Origin: Oleispirillum sp965228165
Lineage (GTDB): Bacteria > Pseudomonadota > Alphaproteobacteria > Rhodospirillales > Rhodospirillaceae
Assembly (NCBI GenBank): GCA_965228165.1
Contig: CBDDHB010000003.1
Location: 1,612,001-1,676,000, forward strand
DNA: 64,000 nucleotides
Reading direction: 5' to 3'
Shown: one piece after another, positions 24,341 through 32,737 of the stretch
Layout of the letters: each line of letters starts with the position of its first letter
How positions within the stretch are numbered: position 1 is the stretch's first letter
The notes under the pieces: generated by a model
What the model was told of the DNA's origin: nothing
The model's input: only the letters and a program-made list of their open reading frames with translations
Databases searched by the model: none
Made by a program: the position numbers and the translations under genes

Positions 24341-25208
24341 CGAGGTCGTCCGGAACGGTGATCAGGTAGACGGGATCGAGCTTGCCGCCGCGCACCAACA
24401 TGCGTTTCCCGCTACCGAGGTCGTATTCCCGCGGATTTAGGTATTTTCGCCAAGCGTGGCCGTGGCGGTCCGCGAAAAAGAAAAACAGGCGTTTGACCTT
24501 GATGCTTTTGCACCGCTGAAGGAGTTTGCCAAGCTGCGTCGGCCTGAAGTTCGCCGCCCCTTGCATGACCATGTCCGCATCATGGAACGAGGCGTTGCCG
24601 GGAAGTTCGTCGAGATATTCCAGAAAGGCGCGCTCCGGCGACGACAGGGTCAGCGGCCAGTCCGAAGGGCTCCATGCCATGGTCTCGATGTCGCCGCCCC
24701 GAAAAGAGGCGCGGTCGCGGATGGCCCCGGTTTCAATATCGACGGCCAAGTTTCCAAGGCCGACGCAGGTGGGGATGTCGCCGAACAGGGCGTCGCTGTT
24801 GTGGATCGCGAAGCGTTGCGGCAGGTCGAGCTTGTTGAGCCAGCCGGGGGCCTTGACCCGCCCACAGAGGTGAACGGTCTTCAGATTTGCGACGAGGTAA
24901 TGCGCGTAGCCATGCAGGTCGAGGGCCGCCATTCCCCCGACGATCAAAGGGCATTCGAGAAGGGTTTGCAGGGAAACGACAACTTTCCGCCAGTCGAGGG
25001 GGACGTTGTCTTCACCCAGCCGAACCGGTGGACGGCGATAGACCCCGTGCGCGGGCCGCTCGAGCCATCCGCTTTTGACGTAGTGACGGAGCAGGCTGCT
25101 GCCGATGCCCTTGCGTCGCAGCCAAGCGGCGTCAACCAGCAATCCTTGAGGCAAGGATTTGTTCAGAAGGTTTAATTTCGATGTGTTTTCCTCATTCATG
25201 TTGAGCAT
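24327..25208 (-). CDS. AbiEi-type antitoxin
   Basis: Antitoxin and likely autorepressor of the AbiE pair, 293 residues. The N-terminal winged helix (LLVDAAWLRRKGIGSSLLRH, SGWLERPAHGVYRRP) binds DNA in known members. The larger C-terminal domain (LSSPERAFLEYLDELP) neutralises the toxin. It is the first gene of the operon. The start is ATG 25208 or the in-frame ATG 25199. The AT-rich DNA upstream, including ATATT (25262-25266) facing AATAT (25281-25285), may be the promoter and operator. Its base composition falls towards the 5' end, in line with an acquired islet. Confidence 0.88.
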   Translation of the reverse strand: MLNMNEENTSKLNLLNKSLPQGLLVDAAWLRRKGIGSSLLRHYVKSGWLERPAHGVYRRPPVRLGEDNVPLDWRKVVVSLQTLLECPLIVGGMAALDLHGYAHYLVANLKTVHLCGRVKAPGWLNKLDLPQRFAIHNSDALFGDIPTCVGLGNLAVDIETGAIRDRASFRGGDIETMAWSPSDWPLTLSSPERAFLEYLDELPGNASFHDADMVMQGAANFRPTQLGKLLQRCKSIKVKRLFFFFADRHGHAWRKYLNPREYDLGSGKRMLVRGGKLDPVYLITVPDDLDAER

Positions 25209-25372
25209 TTTAGATAATTTTCAAACCGACGGCAAGTTTATAAATATGCGATTTGGCGCAGCCATATTAAGTAAATTCGCGGAATATCAAACCAATCGCC
25301 GGCGCGGTGGGCGGTTGGGAGTTCGCGGGCGCTGCTTCGCATCCGCTGACGATTACAGGATATAAAAACGTC

Positions 25373-25395
25373 GCGGAGGGTCTTGGACCCTCCGC
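25373..25395 (-). terminator. Hairpin terminator reading leftwards
   Basis: Ten-bp perfect stem GCGGAGGGTC (25373-25382) / GACCCTCCGC (25386-25395), 3-base loop. On the minus strand it is followed by GACGTTTTTAT, so it fits a terminator of minus-strand transcription. No minus-strand gene was found to its right. Confidence 0.55.
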
Positions 25396-25437
25396 ACCTT
25401 GTGTCTCCCATTCGTTTTTCCGCCGCCCGACGCCCCG

Positions 25438-25492
25438 CAACCGTCACGCCGCTGCGTGCGGAATGACTGCATTGCGCGCGGAAAAGAACGGG
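25438..25492 (+). repeat. Short interspersed repeat (family B), copy 3
   Basis: Starts CGCAACCGTCACGCCGCTGC then GTGCGGAATGACTGC, ends GCGCGCGGAAAAGAACGGG; a diverged third copy of the 16699 and 23340 elements. Confidence 0.6.
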
Positions 25493-25604
25493 AAAAGACG
25501 CCGGACGAGGGAGACCGATGACGCGGGTCGAATGGGGGAAATCGCCCAATTGACACGAACCCCCGCCGCAAAGCACAGTTATCCCGTTCCGGTTCGATGG
25601 GGGG

Positions 25605-25808
25605 ATGAACATGGCGGCGAAGTATTACAGCGTCAGAGGCGTCAGATACAAGGCCGAGGAATATTCCGAGGGTCTCTTCGGCGGCTCTGTGTTCTGGTAC
25701 GTCTATTGCGAAGGATCGTCGATCGGCAAGTGCAAGGATTCCAGCGATATCATCGACTTGATCAAGTCCCACGCCAACTGCTCCCGAAGCGACATTTCCA
25801 TAGAATAA
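25605..25808 (+). CDS. Small hypothetical protein
   Basis: 67-residue product (or 65 from ATG 25611) that I do not recognise. It is polar with many aromatics (KYYSVRGVRYKAEEYSEGL; SVFWYVYCEG) and two cysteines, and has no signal or membrane segment. A GGGGG run 6-12 bases upstream is a good ribosome binding site for either start. The next small gene begins 57 bases downstream on the same strand, so the two may be co-transcribed. It lies beside the AbiE pair in lower-GC DNA with non-typical codon use, which suggests acquisition. Confidence 0.6.
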   Translation: MNMAAKYYSVRGVRYKAEEYSEGLFGGSVFWYVYCEGSSIGKCKDSSDIIDLIKSHANCSRSDISIE

Positions 25809-25864
25809 CCATCGAACTCTTCGTTCAGCATCCATTTCGATCCGTTTTTTTGGAGATATGAATT

Positions 25865-26026
25865 ATGAAAATACTTAATGACATGAACAAGGCCATGGAC
25901 GAACGCAACGAACGCCAAAGCAAGGAATTGGCACAGGCGATCATGAATAAGGCAAGTCTTTCCAACATGCTTAAGGGCTACTTGATAATAGCAGTAATCT
26001 GTATAGTATTTCTGTACCTTATTTAG
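25865..26026 (+). CDS. Small single-pass membrane protein
   Basis: 53-residue product starting MKILNDMNKAMDERNERQSK, a charged amphipathic N-terminal half that could form a coiled coil. A C-terminal hydrophobic helix (GYLIIAVICIVFLYLI) ends at the stop TAG. GGAG lies 9 bases upstream of ATG 25865. Codons are AT-rich, unlike the rest of the window. Small proteins with a terminal membrane helix occur in toxin, phage and membrane-stress contexts; nothing here fixes a function. Confidence 0.55.
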   Translation: MKILNDMNKAMDERNERQSKELAQAIMNKASLSNMLKGYLIIAVICIVFLYLI

Positions 26027-26332
26027 GTAATATTTAATTCACTTGCACGCGGAAGGCGCATATGCGCGCGATACGGATCATCTTGTTAGCTTATAGCCAT
26101 GGGGGAAAGGCAGGGTTCGATTTCTCTGCGTGGGGAGCAAGAGGATGGTGGTTCCCGCGTGGCTGGCGGAAATCTCCCGTCGTTCGCGAGTACAAGCCTT
26201 TTTCCGCTCCCCGTTAAAGAACCCACCATATAGTTTTTGGGCTCCTCGACGTTTCTAGTGAATTTGAAGATTTCGCCAAGTGTGTCATGGCGCAATATAC
26301 AGTGTTTTCATATGATGTACTCTTAGTTAATT

Positions 26333-26671
26333 ATGTCAGAAGGCGGTGTGTTCCAAATACAAGGGATTTGTATGTCCATAAAGTCAAGCAAAGACGGTAA
26401 TTTTGTGTTTGATATTGATTATCATTGTCCTTTCTGTAAGAGAGACACGAAATGCTCCTGCTATATTGACAGTGATCTTGGCAATATCATGGACATAACA
26501 TGTAAGGAGTGTGGGCAGAGCTGGTACGGCAAGAAGCTGAATAGTTCGGAATTAAAGGCTCTGTGCAAGATATATAATGAAAGCCGCGGTGGCTGCCTTT
26601 CTGTTGCAATCTTCTTGATCATTTCAGTCCCAGGTATTTTTGTCGCCATTCATGACTTTGCCTGTCTTTAG
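26333..26671 (+). CDS. Hypothetical protein with zinc-ribbon-like cysteines and a membrane helix
   Basis: 112-residue product; a shorter form would start at ATG 26372. It has the cysteine pairs CPFCKRDTKCSC and CKECGQSWYG, which look like a zinc ribbon, and a C-terminal hydrophobic stretch (CLSVAIFLIISVPGIFVAIH). The DNA is markedly AT-rich compared with the housekeeping genes, a sign of horizontal origin. No family recognised. A hairpin with a short T run follows at 26696. Confidence 0.6.
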   Translation: MSEGGVFQIQGICMSIKSSKDGNFVFDIDYHCPFCKRDTKCSCYIDSDLGNIMDITCKECGQSWYGKKLNSSELKALCKIYNESRGGCLSVAIFLIISVPGIFVAIHDFACL

Positions 26672-26695
26672 GGCGTAAACTCATAAATGCCCCTT

Positions 26696-26722
26696 GCCGG
26701 GTCCGGGTGGAACCCGGCCTTT
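26696..26722 (+). terminator. Hairpin terminator between the small gene and uvrB
   Basis: Stem GCCGGGT (26696-26702) / ACCCGGC (26712-26718) followed by CTTTTC, 24 bases after the stop of the zinc-ribbon-like gene. On the minus strand no T run follows, so it mainly fits the + strand gene. Confidence 0.6.
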
Positions 26723-26735
26723 TCGTTCCTGCCCG

Positions 26736-28829
26736 TTACGGTCCCTTGCGGCGGCGCTTCGGGGCTTTGGCTTGGGGCTTGCGTCCGGATTCGGTGGCCA
26801 ATCCCAGTTCCGCGTTTTGCAGGCGTTTGATTTCGTCGCGCAGGCGGGCGGCTTCCTCGAACTCCAAATCGGCGGCGGCGGCGAGCATGCGTTTTTGCAA
26901 ATCGGCGACGTGGGTTTCCAGGGCGCGCCCGACCAGGTGCGGGGTGTCGTCGTCGCCGGTGCCGATGGTGACGTAGTCGGCCTCGAAGGGGGTCTCGATC
27001 ACCTCGGCGATGCGTTTCTTGATGCTTTCCGGGGTGATGCCGTTGGCGGCGTTGAACGCCTGTTGCTTTTCGCGGCGGCGGGAGGTCTCGGCAAGGGCGT
27101 ATTTCAGCGAATCCGTCATCGTGTCGGCATAAAGGATGACGCGGCCATCCACGTTTCGCGCGGCGCGTCCGATGGTCTGGATGAGGGACCGGGCGGAGCG
27201 GAGGAAGCCTTCCTTGTCGGCGTCGAGGATGGCGACCAGGGCGCATTCCGGGATGTCCAGCCCTTCGCGCAAGAGGTTGATGCCGACCAGCACGGAAAAC
27301 ACGCCGACCCGCAGGTCGCGGATGATCTCGATGCGTTCCAGGGTTTCGATGTCCGAATGCAGGTAGCGGACCTTGATCCCCTGTTCGGCGAGGTATTCGG
27401 TCAGGTCCTCGGCCATGCGCTTGGTCAGGGTGGTGACCAGGACGCGCTGACCCTTGGCCTCGGCGGCCTTGCATTCGGCCATCAGGTCGTCGACCTGGGT
27501 TTCGACCGGGCGGACGACGCACACCGGGTCGAGAAGACCGGTGGGGCGGATCACCTGCTCGGCGAAGGTTCCATCGGTGCGCTGCATTTCCCACGGGCCG
27601 GGGGTGGCGGAGACATAGACCGTCTGCGGCCGCATCCGGTCCCATTCCTCGAACTTCAGCGGGCGATTGTCGATGCACGACGGCAGGCGGAAGCCGTATT
27701 CGGCCAGCGTCGATTTGCGGGCGAAGTCGCCTTTGTACATGCCGCCGATCTGGGGGACGGTGACGTGGCTTTCGTCGACGAACAGCAGCGCGTCTTCCGG
27801 CAGATATTCGAACAGGGTGGGCGGCGGTTCGCCGGGGGCGCGCCCGGTGAGGTAGCGGGAATAGTTCTCGATGCCTTTGCAGTGGCCGGTGGCGGCCAGC
27901 ATTTCCAGGTCGAAGGCGGTGCGCTGGCCGATCCGTTCGGCCTCGATGTGGCGGCCCTGCGTCAGGTAGTCGTCGATGCGGCTTTTCAACTCCGCCTTGA
28001 TCTTGTCCATCGCCTGGGAGAGGGCGGGGCGGGGGGTGACGTAGTGGCTGTTGGGATAAACCCGGATGGCGGGCAGTTCGGCGGTGGTCTGCCCGGTCAG
28101 GGGGTCGAATTCGCGCACCGATTCGATTTCGTCGCCGAAGAAGGAGAGCCTCCAGGCGCGGTCCTCGTAGTGGACGGGGAAGATTTCCAGCACGTCGCCG
28201 CGCGAGCGGAAGCAGCCGCGCGAGAATCCGGCGTCGTTGCGCTTGTATTGCAGGGCGACCAGTTCGCGCATCGCCTCCGCCGGGTCGATGCGCTGCCCGA
28301 CCGCGAGGTCGAAGACCATGCGGGCATAGGATTCCGAACTGCCGAGACCGTAGAGGCAGGACACCGACGAGACGATGATCACGTCGCGGCGCTCCAGGAC
28401 GGAGCGGGTGGCGGCGTGGCGCATCCGGTCGATCTGTTCGTTGATCGCCGAGTCCTTCTCGATATAGGTGTCGGTACGCGGGACGTAGGCCTCCGGCTGG
28501 TAATAGTCGTAGTACGAAACGAAGTACTCCACCGCGTTGTCGGGGAAGAAACCCTTCATCTCCTGGTACAGTTGCGCGGCGAGAATCTTGTTCGGCGCGA
28601 TCAGGATGGCGGGGCGTTTCGTCGCGGCGATGACGTGCGCCATGGTGAAGGTCTTGCCCGAGCCGGTAACCCCCAGAAGCACCTGATCGGACAGCCCCTC
28701 GCGCACCCCTTCGACCAGTTGGGCGATCGCGGCGGGCTGGTCTCCGGCGGGGGAAAAGTCCGAGACCAGACGGAATTCGGCGGGCGGACCGGCGGGCGGG
28801 CGGGTGGCGAGCGGCGGCATATCGGTCAT
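26736..28829 (-). CDS. uvrB: UvrABC system protein B
   Basis: Damage-verification helicase subunit of the UvrABC excinuclease. The 697-residue product has Walker A GVTGSGKT (about 52-59), the beta-hairpin region FVSYYDYYQPEAYVP, the DEAD-like VDESHVTVPQ, helicase motifs (YVSATPG, VLVGINLLREGLDIPE, QTIGRAARN), and a C-terminal UVR motif (AADLEFEEAARLRDEIKRLQ) that contacts UvrC, followed by a basic tail (KAPKRRRKG). Length is normal. It stands alone on the minus strand; uvrC is 15 kb away in this window. Confidence 0.97.
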   Translation of the reverse strand: MTDMPPLATRPPAGPPAEFRLVSDFSPAGDQPAAIAQLVEGVREGLSDQVLLGVTGSGKTFTMAHVIAATKRPAILIAPNKILAAQLYQEMKGFFPDNAVEYFVSYYDYYQPEAYVPRTDTYIEKDSAINEQIDRMRHAATRSVLERRDVIIVSSVSCLYGLGSSESYARMVFDLAVGQRIDPAEAMRELVALQYKRNDAGFSRGCFRSRGDVLEIFPVHYEDRAWRLSFFGDEIESVREFDPLTGQTTAELPAIRVYPNSHYVTPRPALSQAMDKIKAELKSRIDDYLTQGRHIEAERIGQRTAFDLEMLAATGHCKGIENYSRYLTGRAPGEPPPTLFEYLPEDALLFVDESHVTVPQIGGMYKGDFARKSTLAEYGFRLPSCIDNRPLKFEEWDRMRPQTVYVSATPGPWEMQRTDGTFAEQVIRPTGLLDPVCVVRPVETQVDDLMAECKAAEAKGQRVLVTTLTKRMAEDLTEYLAEQGIKVRYLHSDIETLERIEIIRDLRVGVFSVLVGINLLREGLDIPECALVAILDADKEGFLRSARSLIQTIGRAARNVDGRVILYADTMTDSLKYALAETSRRREKQQAFNAANGITPESIKKRIAEVIETPFEADYVTIGTGDDDTPHLVGRALETHVADLQKRMLAAAADLEFEEAARLRDEIKRLQNAELGLATESGRKPQAKAPKRRRKGP

Positions 28830-29012
28830 CGGCGGGCGGTGTCCTTCCAGGGAGGACGGGAGGCCTCGGCGGTCATGTGCAAGGGGCGCGGGAGTTGCGC
28901 GAAAATCGCAAACCAGGGCTTGGCGAAGCCGCTTGCGCGGTCCGGGAGGCGCCGGTATCGTCCAAGAGTTTTCCCGTTTTTGTCTGTCACGATGCCGAAA
29001 AGGTCAGTCATC

Positions 29013-30215
29013 ATGTCGATCATCGCCGAGCGTCTCTCCGCGATCAAGCCCTCGCCCACGGTTGGCATCACCGCCAAGGCCAACGAGATGAAGGCCGCCG
29101 GCCAGGACGTCATCGGCCTGTCCGCCGGAGAGCCGGATTTCGACACGCCGGACCACATCAAGGCGGCGGCCAAGGCGGCGATCGACAAGGGCCTGACCAA
29201 GTACACCGCGCCCGAGGGCATCCTGCAACTGCGGCAGGCGATCTGCGCCAAGCTGAAGCGCGACAACGACCTGACCTATACTCCGGATCAGGTGCAGGTC
29301 GCCTGCGGCGGCAAGCAGAGCATCTATAACGCGATGGTCGCCACGGTGAACCCGGGGGACGAGGTGATCATCCACGCGCCCTATTGGGTCAGCTATCCCG
29401 ACATCGTTCTGCTGGCGGGCGGCGTGCCGGTGCCGGTGCTGGGTCGCGAGAACCTGGGCTTCAAGGTGACGCCCGCCGACATCGAGGAAGCGATCACCCC
29501 CAAGACCAAGTGGTTGATCCTGAATTCGCCCTCCAACCCCACCGGCGGCGCCTATACCGAGGCGGAGTTGAAGGCGATCGGCACGATGCTGCTGAAACAT
29601 CCGCATGTCTGGGTGATGACCGACGACATGTACGAATTCATCGTCTACGACGATTTCAAGTTCACCACCATCGCCCAGGTGGTGCCCGAGCTTTACGACC
29701 GCACCCTGACCCTGAACGGCCTGTCCAAGGCCTATGCGATGACCGGCTGGCGGGTCGGCTACGCCGCCGGGCCGAAGGACGTGATCAAGGCGATGAACAA
29801 GGTGCAGTCGCAAAGCTCCACCCATACCTCGTCGATTTCGCAGTGGGCCTCGGTCGAGGCGCTGAACGGGCCGCACGATTTTCTGGTTCCGCGCACCGCC
29901 GCCTTCAAGGACCGGCGCGACACCGTGGTGAAGATGCTGAACCAGGCGAAGGGACTCACCTGCCTGACCCCGGAAGGCGCGTTCTATGTCTATCCGTCGT
30001 GCGCGGGCTGCATCGGCAAGACCACCCCGGACGGGGTGACGATCGCCGACGACAACGTTTTCGTCGCCCAACTGCTGGAAAAAACCGGCGTCGCGGCGGT
30101 GCAGGGGACGGCTTTCGGTCTGTCGCCGTATTTCCGGATTTCCTATGCCACGTCGATGGACAATCTGGTCGAGGCCTGCACCCGCATCCAGAGTTTCTGC
30201 GCCACGCTGAAATAG
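29013..30215 (+). CDS. aatA: Aspartate aminotransferase, class I
   Basis: PLP-dependent aminotransferase of 400 residues, the usual length for the Rhizobium/Rhodospirillum-type AatA (subgroup I-gamma), which interconverts aspartate/2-oxoglutarate and oxaloacetate/glutamate and often accepts prephenate. Key features: GLSAGEPDFDTPDHI, NSPSNPTGGAY with the cofactor-contacting Asn, TDDMYEFIVYDD, the Schiff-base lysine in LNGLSKAYAMTGWRVGY, and substrate-binding Arg in YFRISYATS. Start ATG 29013 has AAAGG 9 bases upstream; the frame is open far upstream only as the antisense of uvrB. A strong terminator follows. Confidence 0.93.
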   Translation: MSIIAERLSAIKPSPTVGITAKANEMKAAGQDVIGLSAGEPDFDTPDHIKAAAKAAIDKGLTKYTAPEGILQLRQAICAKLKRDNDLTYTPDQVQVACGGKQSIYNAMVATVNPGDEVIIHAPYWVSYPDIVLLAGGVPVPVLGRENLGFKVTPADIEEAITPKTKWLILNSPSNPTGGAYTEAELKAIGTMLLKHPHVWVMTDDMYEFIVYDDFKFTTIAQVVPELYDRTLTLNGLSKAYAMTGWRVGYAAGPKDVIKAMNKVQSQSSTHTSSISQWASVEALNGPHDFLVPRTAAFKDRRDTVVKMLNQAKGLTCLTPEGAFYVYPSCAGCIGKTTPDGVTIADDNVFVAQLLEKTGVAAVQGTAFGLSPYFRISYATSMDNLVEACTRIQSFCATLK

Positions 30216-30240
30216 GCGAAATCAAGCGATTTATCGCCAG

Positions 30241-30268
30241 GCCGCCGGGGTCCCCTGGCGGCTTTTTT
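30241..30268 (+). terminator. Terminator after aatA
   Basis: Stem GCCGCC (30241-30246) / GGCGGC (30257-30262), extended by GG/CC pairs inside, followed by six T (30263-30268), 26 bases after the aatA stop. Confidence 0.88.
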
Positions 30269-30314
30269 GTTGCGTTCCGGTGTCGGTCCTGGGAGCATGA
30301 AGACGGCACGCAAA

Positions 30315-30393
30315 CACCCCGCACGGGGTGAGTCATCCCGTAGGGGACCACTGGCCGGAAGGCCGGAACGAGGTCGGGGGTGATCTCGTTCCG
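30315..30393 (+). promoter_or_regulatory. Structured leader upstream of the EF-G-like gene
   Basis: Two perfect hairpins: CACCCCG (30315-30321) / CGGGGTG (30324-30330), and CGGAACGAG (30364-30372) / CTCGTTCCG (30385-30393) with a 12-base loop. They lie 80-150 bases before the start codon. They may form a 5' leader structure, but I match them to no known riboswitch. Confidence 0.35.
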
Positions 30394-30471
30394 AGGTGGG
30401 GGACGGGGGCGTGGGTTCGCCTTCGGCTGTACATCGGGCTGTTCCGGCCTCCAGAAGCGGGAGGAACCAAA

Positions 30472-32505
30472 ATGCCTGACAACGTCGGAACCAACGGCGG
30501 CGCGACGCGCGTCGCCGCCATCGTCGGCCCCTACACCGGCGGCAAGACCAGCCTTCTCGAAAGCCTGTTGTTCGTTTCCGGCGCAATCACCCGTAAGGGC
30601 TCCGCCGCCGACCGTTCGCGCCTGGGCGACGCGCAGCCGGAAGCGAAAAGCCGCGAGATGAGCGTCGAGACGGTGGCGGCCAGCACCTCCTTTCTGGGTG
30701 AGTCCTGGACCCTTCTCGATTGCCCCGGATCGGTCGAATTCCTACAGGACACCCGCCACGCCCTGATGGTGGCGGACATCGCGGTGGTGGTCTGCGATCC
30801 CGATCCGGCGCGCGCGGTGATGGCCGCGCCGTTCCTGAAATTCCTGGACGATCACGAGATTCCGCACCTGATTTTCGTCAACCGCATGGAGCACGCCAAG
30901 GCGGGGATCGGCGAGATTCTGGAAGCGTTGCAGGCGGTGTCGGAGCGCACCCTGGTGATGCGCCAGTTGCCGATCGTCGAAGGCGAGGCGGTGACCGGCT
31001 ATATCGACCTGATTCACGAGCGCGCCTATCACTACGAGGAAGGCAAGCCTTCCACTCTGATCCGCATTCCCGCGGCGGTCGAGGCGGACGAGCAGGGGGC
31101 GCGCCAGGGGCTTCTGGAAAGCCTGGCGGATTTCGACGATGCGCTGATGGAGGAACTGCTGAACGACGCGGCGCCGCCGAAGACCGAGGTTTTCGCCTCG
31201 CTGAGGCGCGACATCGCGGACAATCTGGTGGTGCCGGTGCTGTTCGGCGAGGCCGAGCGCGACCACGGCGTCAATCGCCTGTGGAAGGCCTTGCGCCACG
31301 ATGCGCCGAAGCCGGAACTGACCTGGAAACGCCGCAAGGAGGTTACGCCCGAAGGGCTGGCTCAGGTGTTCAAGACCCAGCATGCCGCCCACACCGGCCG
31401 TTTGTCGTGGGTGCGGGTGTGGCAGGGGCAGTTGACCGACGGCATGATGCTGGGCGGGCAGAAGGTGGGCGGCCTGTACGCCTTGCAGGGGGCGGAGGCG
31501 ACGAAGATCGCCAAGGCCGGTCCGGGGGCGGTGGTGGCGGCGGCGCGCCTGGAGAACACGGTGCCCGGCGACGTTCTGAGCGAAACCGCGATCGCCAAGC
31601 CGGAGTTCTGGCCCCAGGCGCCGCAAGCGCCGTTCGCGTTGAAGCTGGAAACCGTGAAAATGGGCGACGACGTCAAGCTGAGCACCGCTCTCGCCAAGCT
31701 GGTGTCGGATGACGTGTCGCTGTCCTTCGGCCTGGATGCCGATACCGGCGAGTTGCTGCTGTGGGGGATGGGCGAGGTGCACCTGATGGTGGCCGCCGAC
31801 CGCCTGCGCACGCTTTACAACGTCGAGGTCAAGGTGGACCGGCCGAAGGTGCCGTTCAAGGAAACGATCCGCAAGGGGGTGATCGAACGCGGCCGCCACA
31901 AGCGCCAGACCGGCGGGCATGGCCAGTTCGGCGACGCGGTGCTGGAAATCAGGCCGCTGGCGCGCGGCGAAGGCTTCGTCTTCACCGACCGCATCGTTGG
32001 CGGCGTGGTGCCGAGGAACTATATCCCGGCGGTGGAGGCCGGGGTGCGCGAAAGCCTGGGGAAAGGGCCGCTGGGCTTTCCCGTGGCGGATGTCGGCGTG
32101 GCCTTGACCGATGGCTCGTACCACACCGTGGATTCCTCGGAAATGGCGTTCAAGACCGCGGCGGGAATCGGCATGCGCGCCGCTCTGCCGAAATGCGATC
32201 CGATCCTGCTGGAGCCGATCTGGAGCGTTTCGGTCGCGGTGCCCTCGGAGTGGACGTCGAAGGCGCAGCGCGCCCTGTCCCAACGCCGGGCGCAGATTCT
32301 GGGCTACGACAAGCGTCCGGGCTGGAAGGGCTGGGACGTGGTGAAGGCGCAGGTGCCGCAGATGGAGGTTCATGACCTGATCGTCGAACTGCGGTCGCTG
32401 ACCATGGGGGTCGGCACCTTCGAGTGGGCTTTCGATCACCTTCAGGAACTGACCGGGCGGGTCGCCGATCAGGCGGTGGCCGCCGCCAAGGCGGCGTCGG
32501 AATAA
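30472..32505 (+). CDS. Elongation factor G-like protein (EF-G paralogue)
   Basis: Translational GTPase paralogue of 677 residues, distinct from canonical FusA. Domain order is G domain, domain II, III, IV and V. The G domain is divergent: P-loop GPYTGGKTSLLE, DCPGSVEF for DTPGH, and FVNRMEHA where the family has NKxD. Domain IV keeps KRQTGGHGQFGDAVLEIRP, typical of EF-G. The C-terminus ends with a MGVGTFEWAFDHLQEL domain V segment. Such EF-G-like proteins are common in alphaproteobacteria; their role in translocation or ribosome recycling is not established, and the altered nucleotide-specificity motif suggests reduced or changed GTP use. ATG 30472 has GGGAGGA upstream. Confidence 0.88.
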   Translation: MPDNVGTNGGATRVAAIVGPYTGGKTSLLESLLFVSGAITRKGSAADRSRLGDAQPEAKSREMSVETVAASTSFLGESWTLLDCPGSVEFLQDTRHALMVADIAVVVCDPDPARAVMAAPFLKFLDDHEIPHLIFVNRMEHAKAGIGEILEALQAVSERTLVMRQLPIVEGEAVTGYIDLIHERAYHYEEGKPSTLIRIPAAVEADEQGARQGLLESLADFDDALMEELLNDAAPPKTEVFASLRRDIADNLVVPVLFGEAERDHGVNRLWKALRHDAPKPELTWKRRKEVTPEGLAQVFKTQHAAHTGRLSWVRVWQGQLTDGMMLGGQKVGGLYALQGAEATKIAKAGPGAVVAAARLENTVPGDVLSETAIAKPEFWPQAPQAPFALKLETVKMGDDVKLSTALAKLVSDDVSLSFGLDADTGELLLWGMGEVHLMVAADRLRTLYNVEVKVDRPKVPFKETIRKGVIERGRHKRQTGGHGQFGDAVLEIRPLARGEGFVFTDRIVGGVVPRNYIPAVEAGVRESLGKGPLGFPVADVGVALTDGSYHTVDSSEMAFKTAAGIGMRAALPKCDPILLEPIWSVSVAVPSEWTSKAQRALSQRRAQILGYDKRPGWKGWDVVKAQVPQMEVHDLIVELRSLTMGVGTFEWAFDHLQELTGRVADQAVAAAKAASE

Positions 32506-32573
32506 GCGGTTTCCCCCTGGCGCGGGGGAAATCTCCCCCCATATGCCGGGGGTCCATCGTGGAAATCCCTTGG

Positions 32574-32600
32574 GGCGGAACCGGGTCATCCGGTTCCGCC
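32574..32600 (+). terminator. Terminator-like hairpin after the EF-G-like gene
   Basis: Eleven-bp perfect stem GGCGGAACCGG (32574-32584) / CCGGTTCCGCC (32590-32600) with a 5-base loop, followed by TTGTGCTTTG, 68 bases after the stop. No strong T run. Confidence 0.6.
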
Positions 32601-32737
32601 TTGTGCTTTGCCTCGGCGCGGGGGTAAGATCGCCCCGCTCAACCCGATCCGGGCCCCTCTGGCGGCGAAGGCGTTCGTCGCGATGTCGGATCGTGTCGCA
32701 ACCGCGCGGACGCTGCGCACCCGAAATCCGATTTCAC

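Larger units (their letters stand above)
25209..25610. other. Intergenic region upstream of abiEi
   Basis: About 400 bases with no accepted gene. The left third (25209-25290) is AT-rich and probably carries the abiE promoter on the minus strand. A perfect hairpin lies at 25373-25395 and a family-B repeat at 25438-25492. GGGGGATGA at 25600-25608 is a ribosome binding site for the next small gene. Confidence 0.5.

Noticed and set aside
26694..29012. Very long plus-strand frame leading into the aspartate aminotransferase
   Set aside because: It is the antisense of uvrB; the translated part shows no domain and the aminotransferase has its own ATG with a ribosome binding site at 29013.
32506..32737. 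yybP-ykoY manganese riboswitch before the TerC-family gene
   Set aside because: The expected conserved purine-rich core was not found; the only clear structure is the EF-G-side terminator hairpin.
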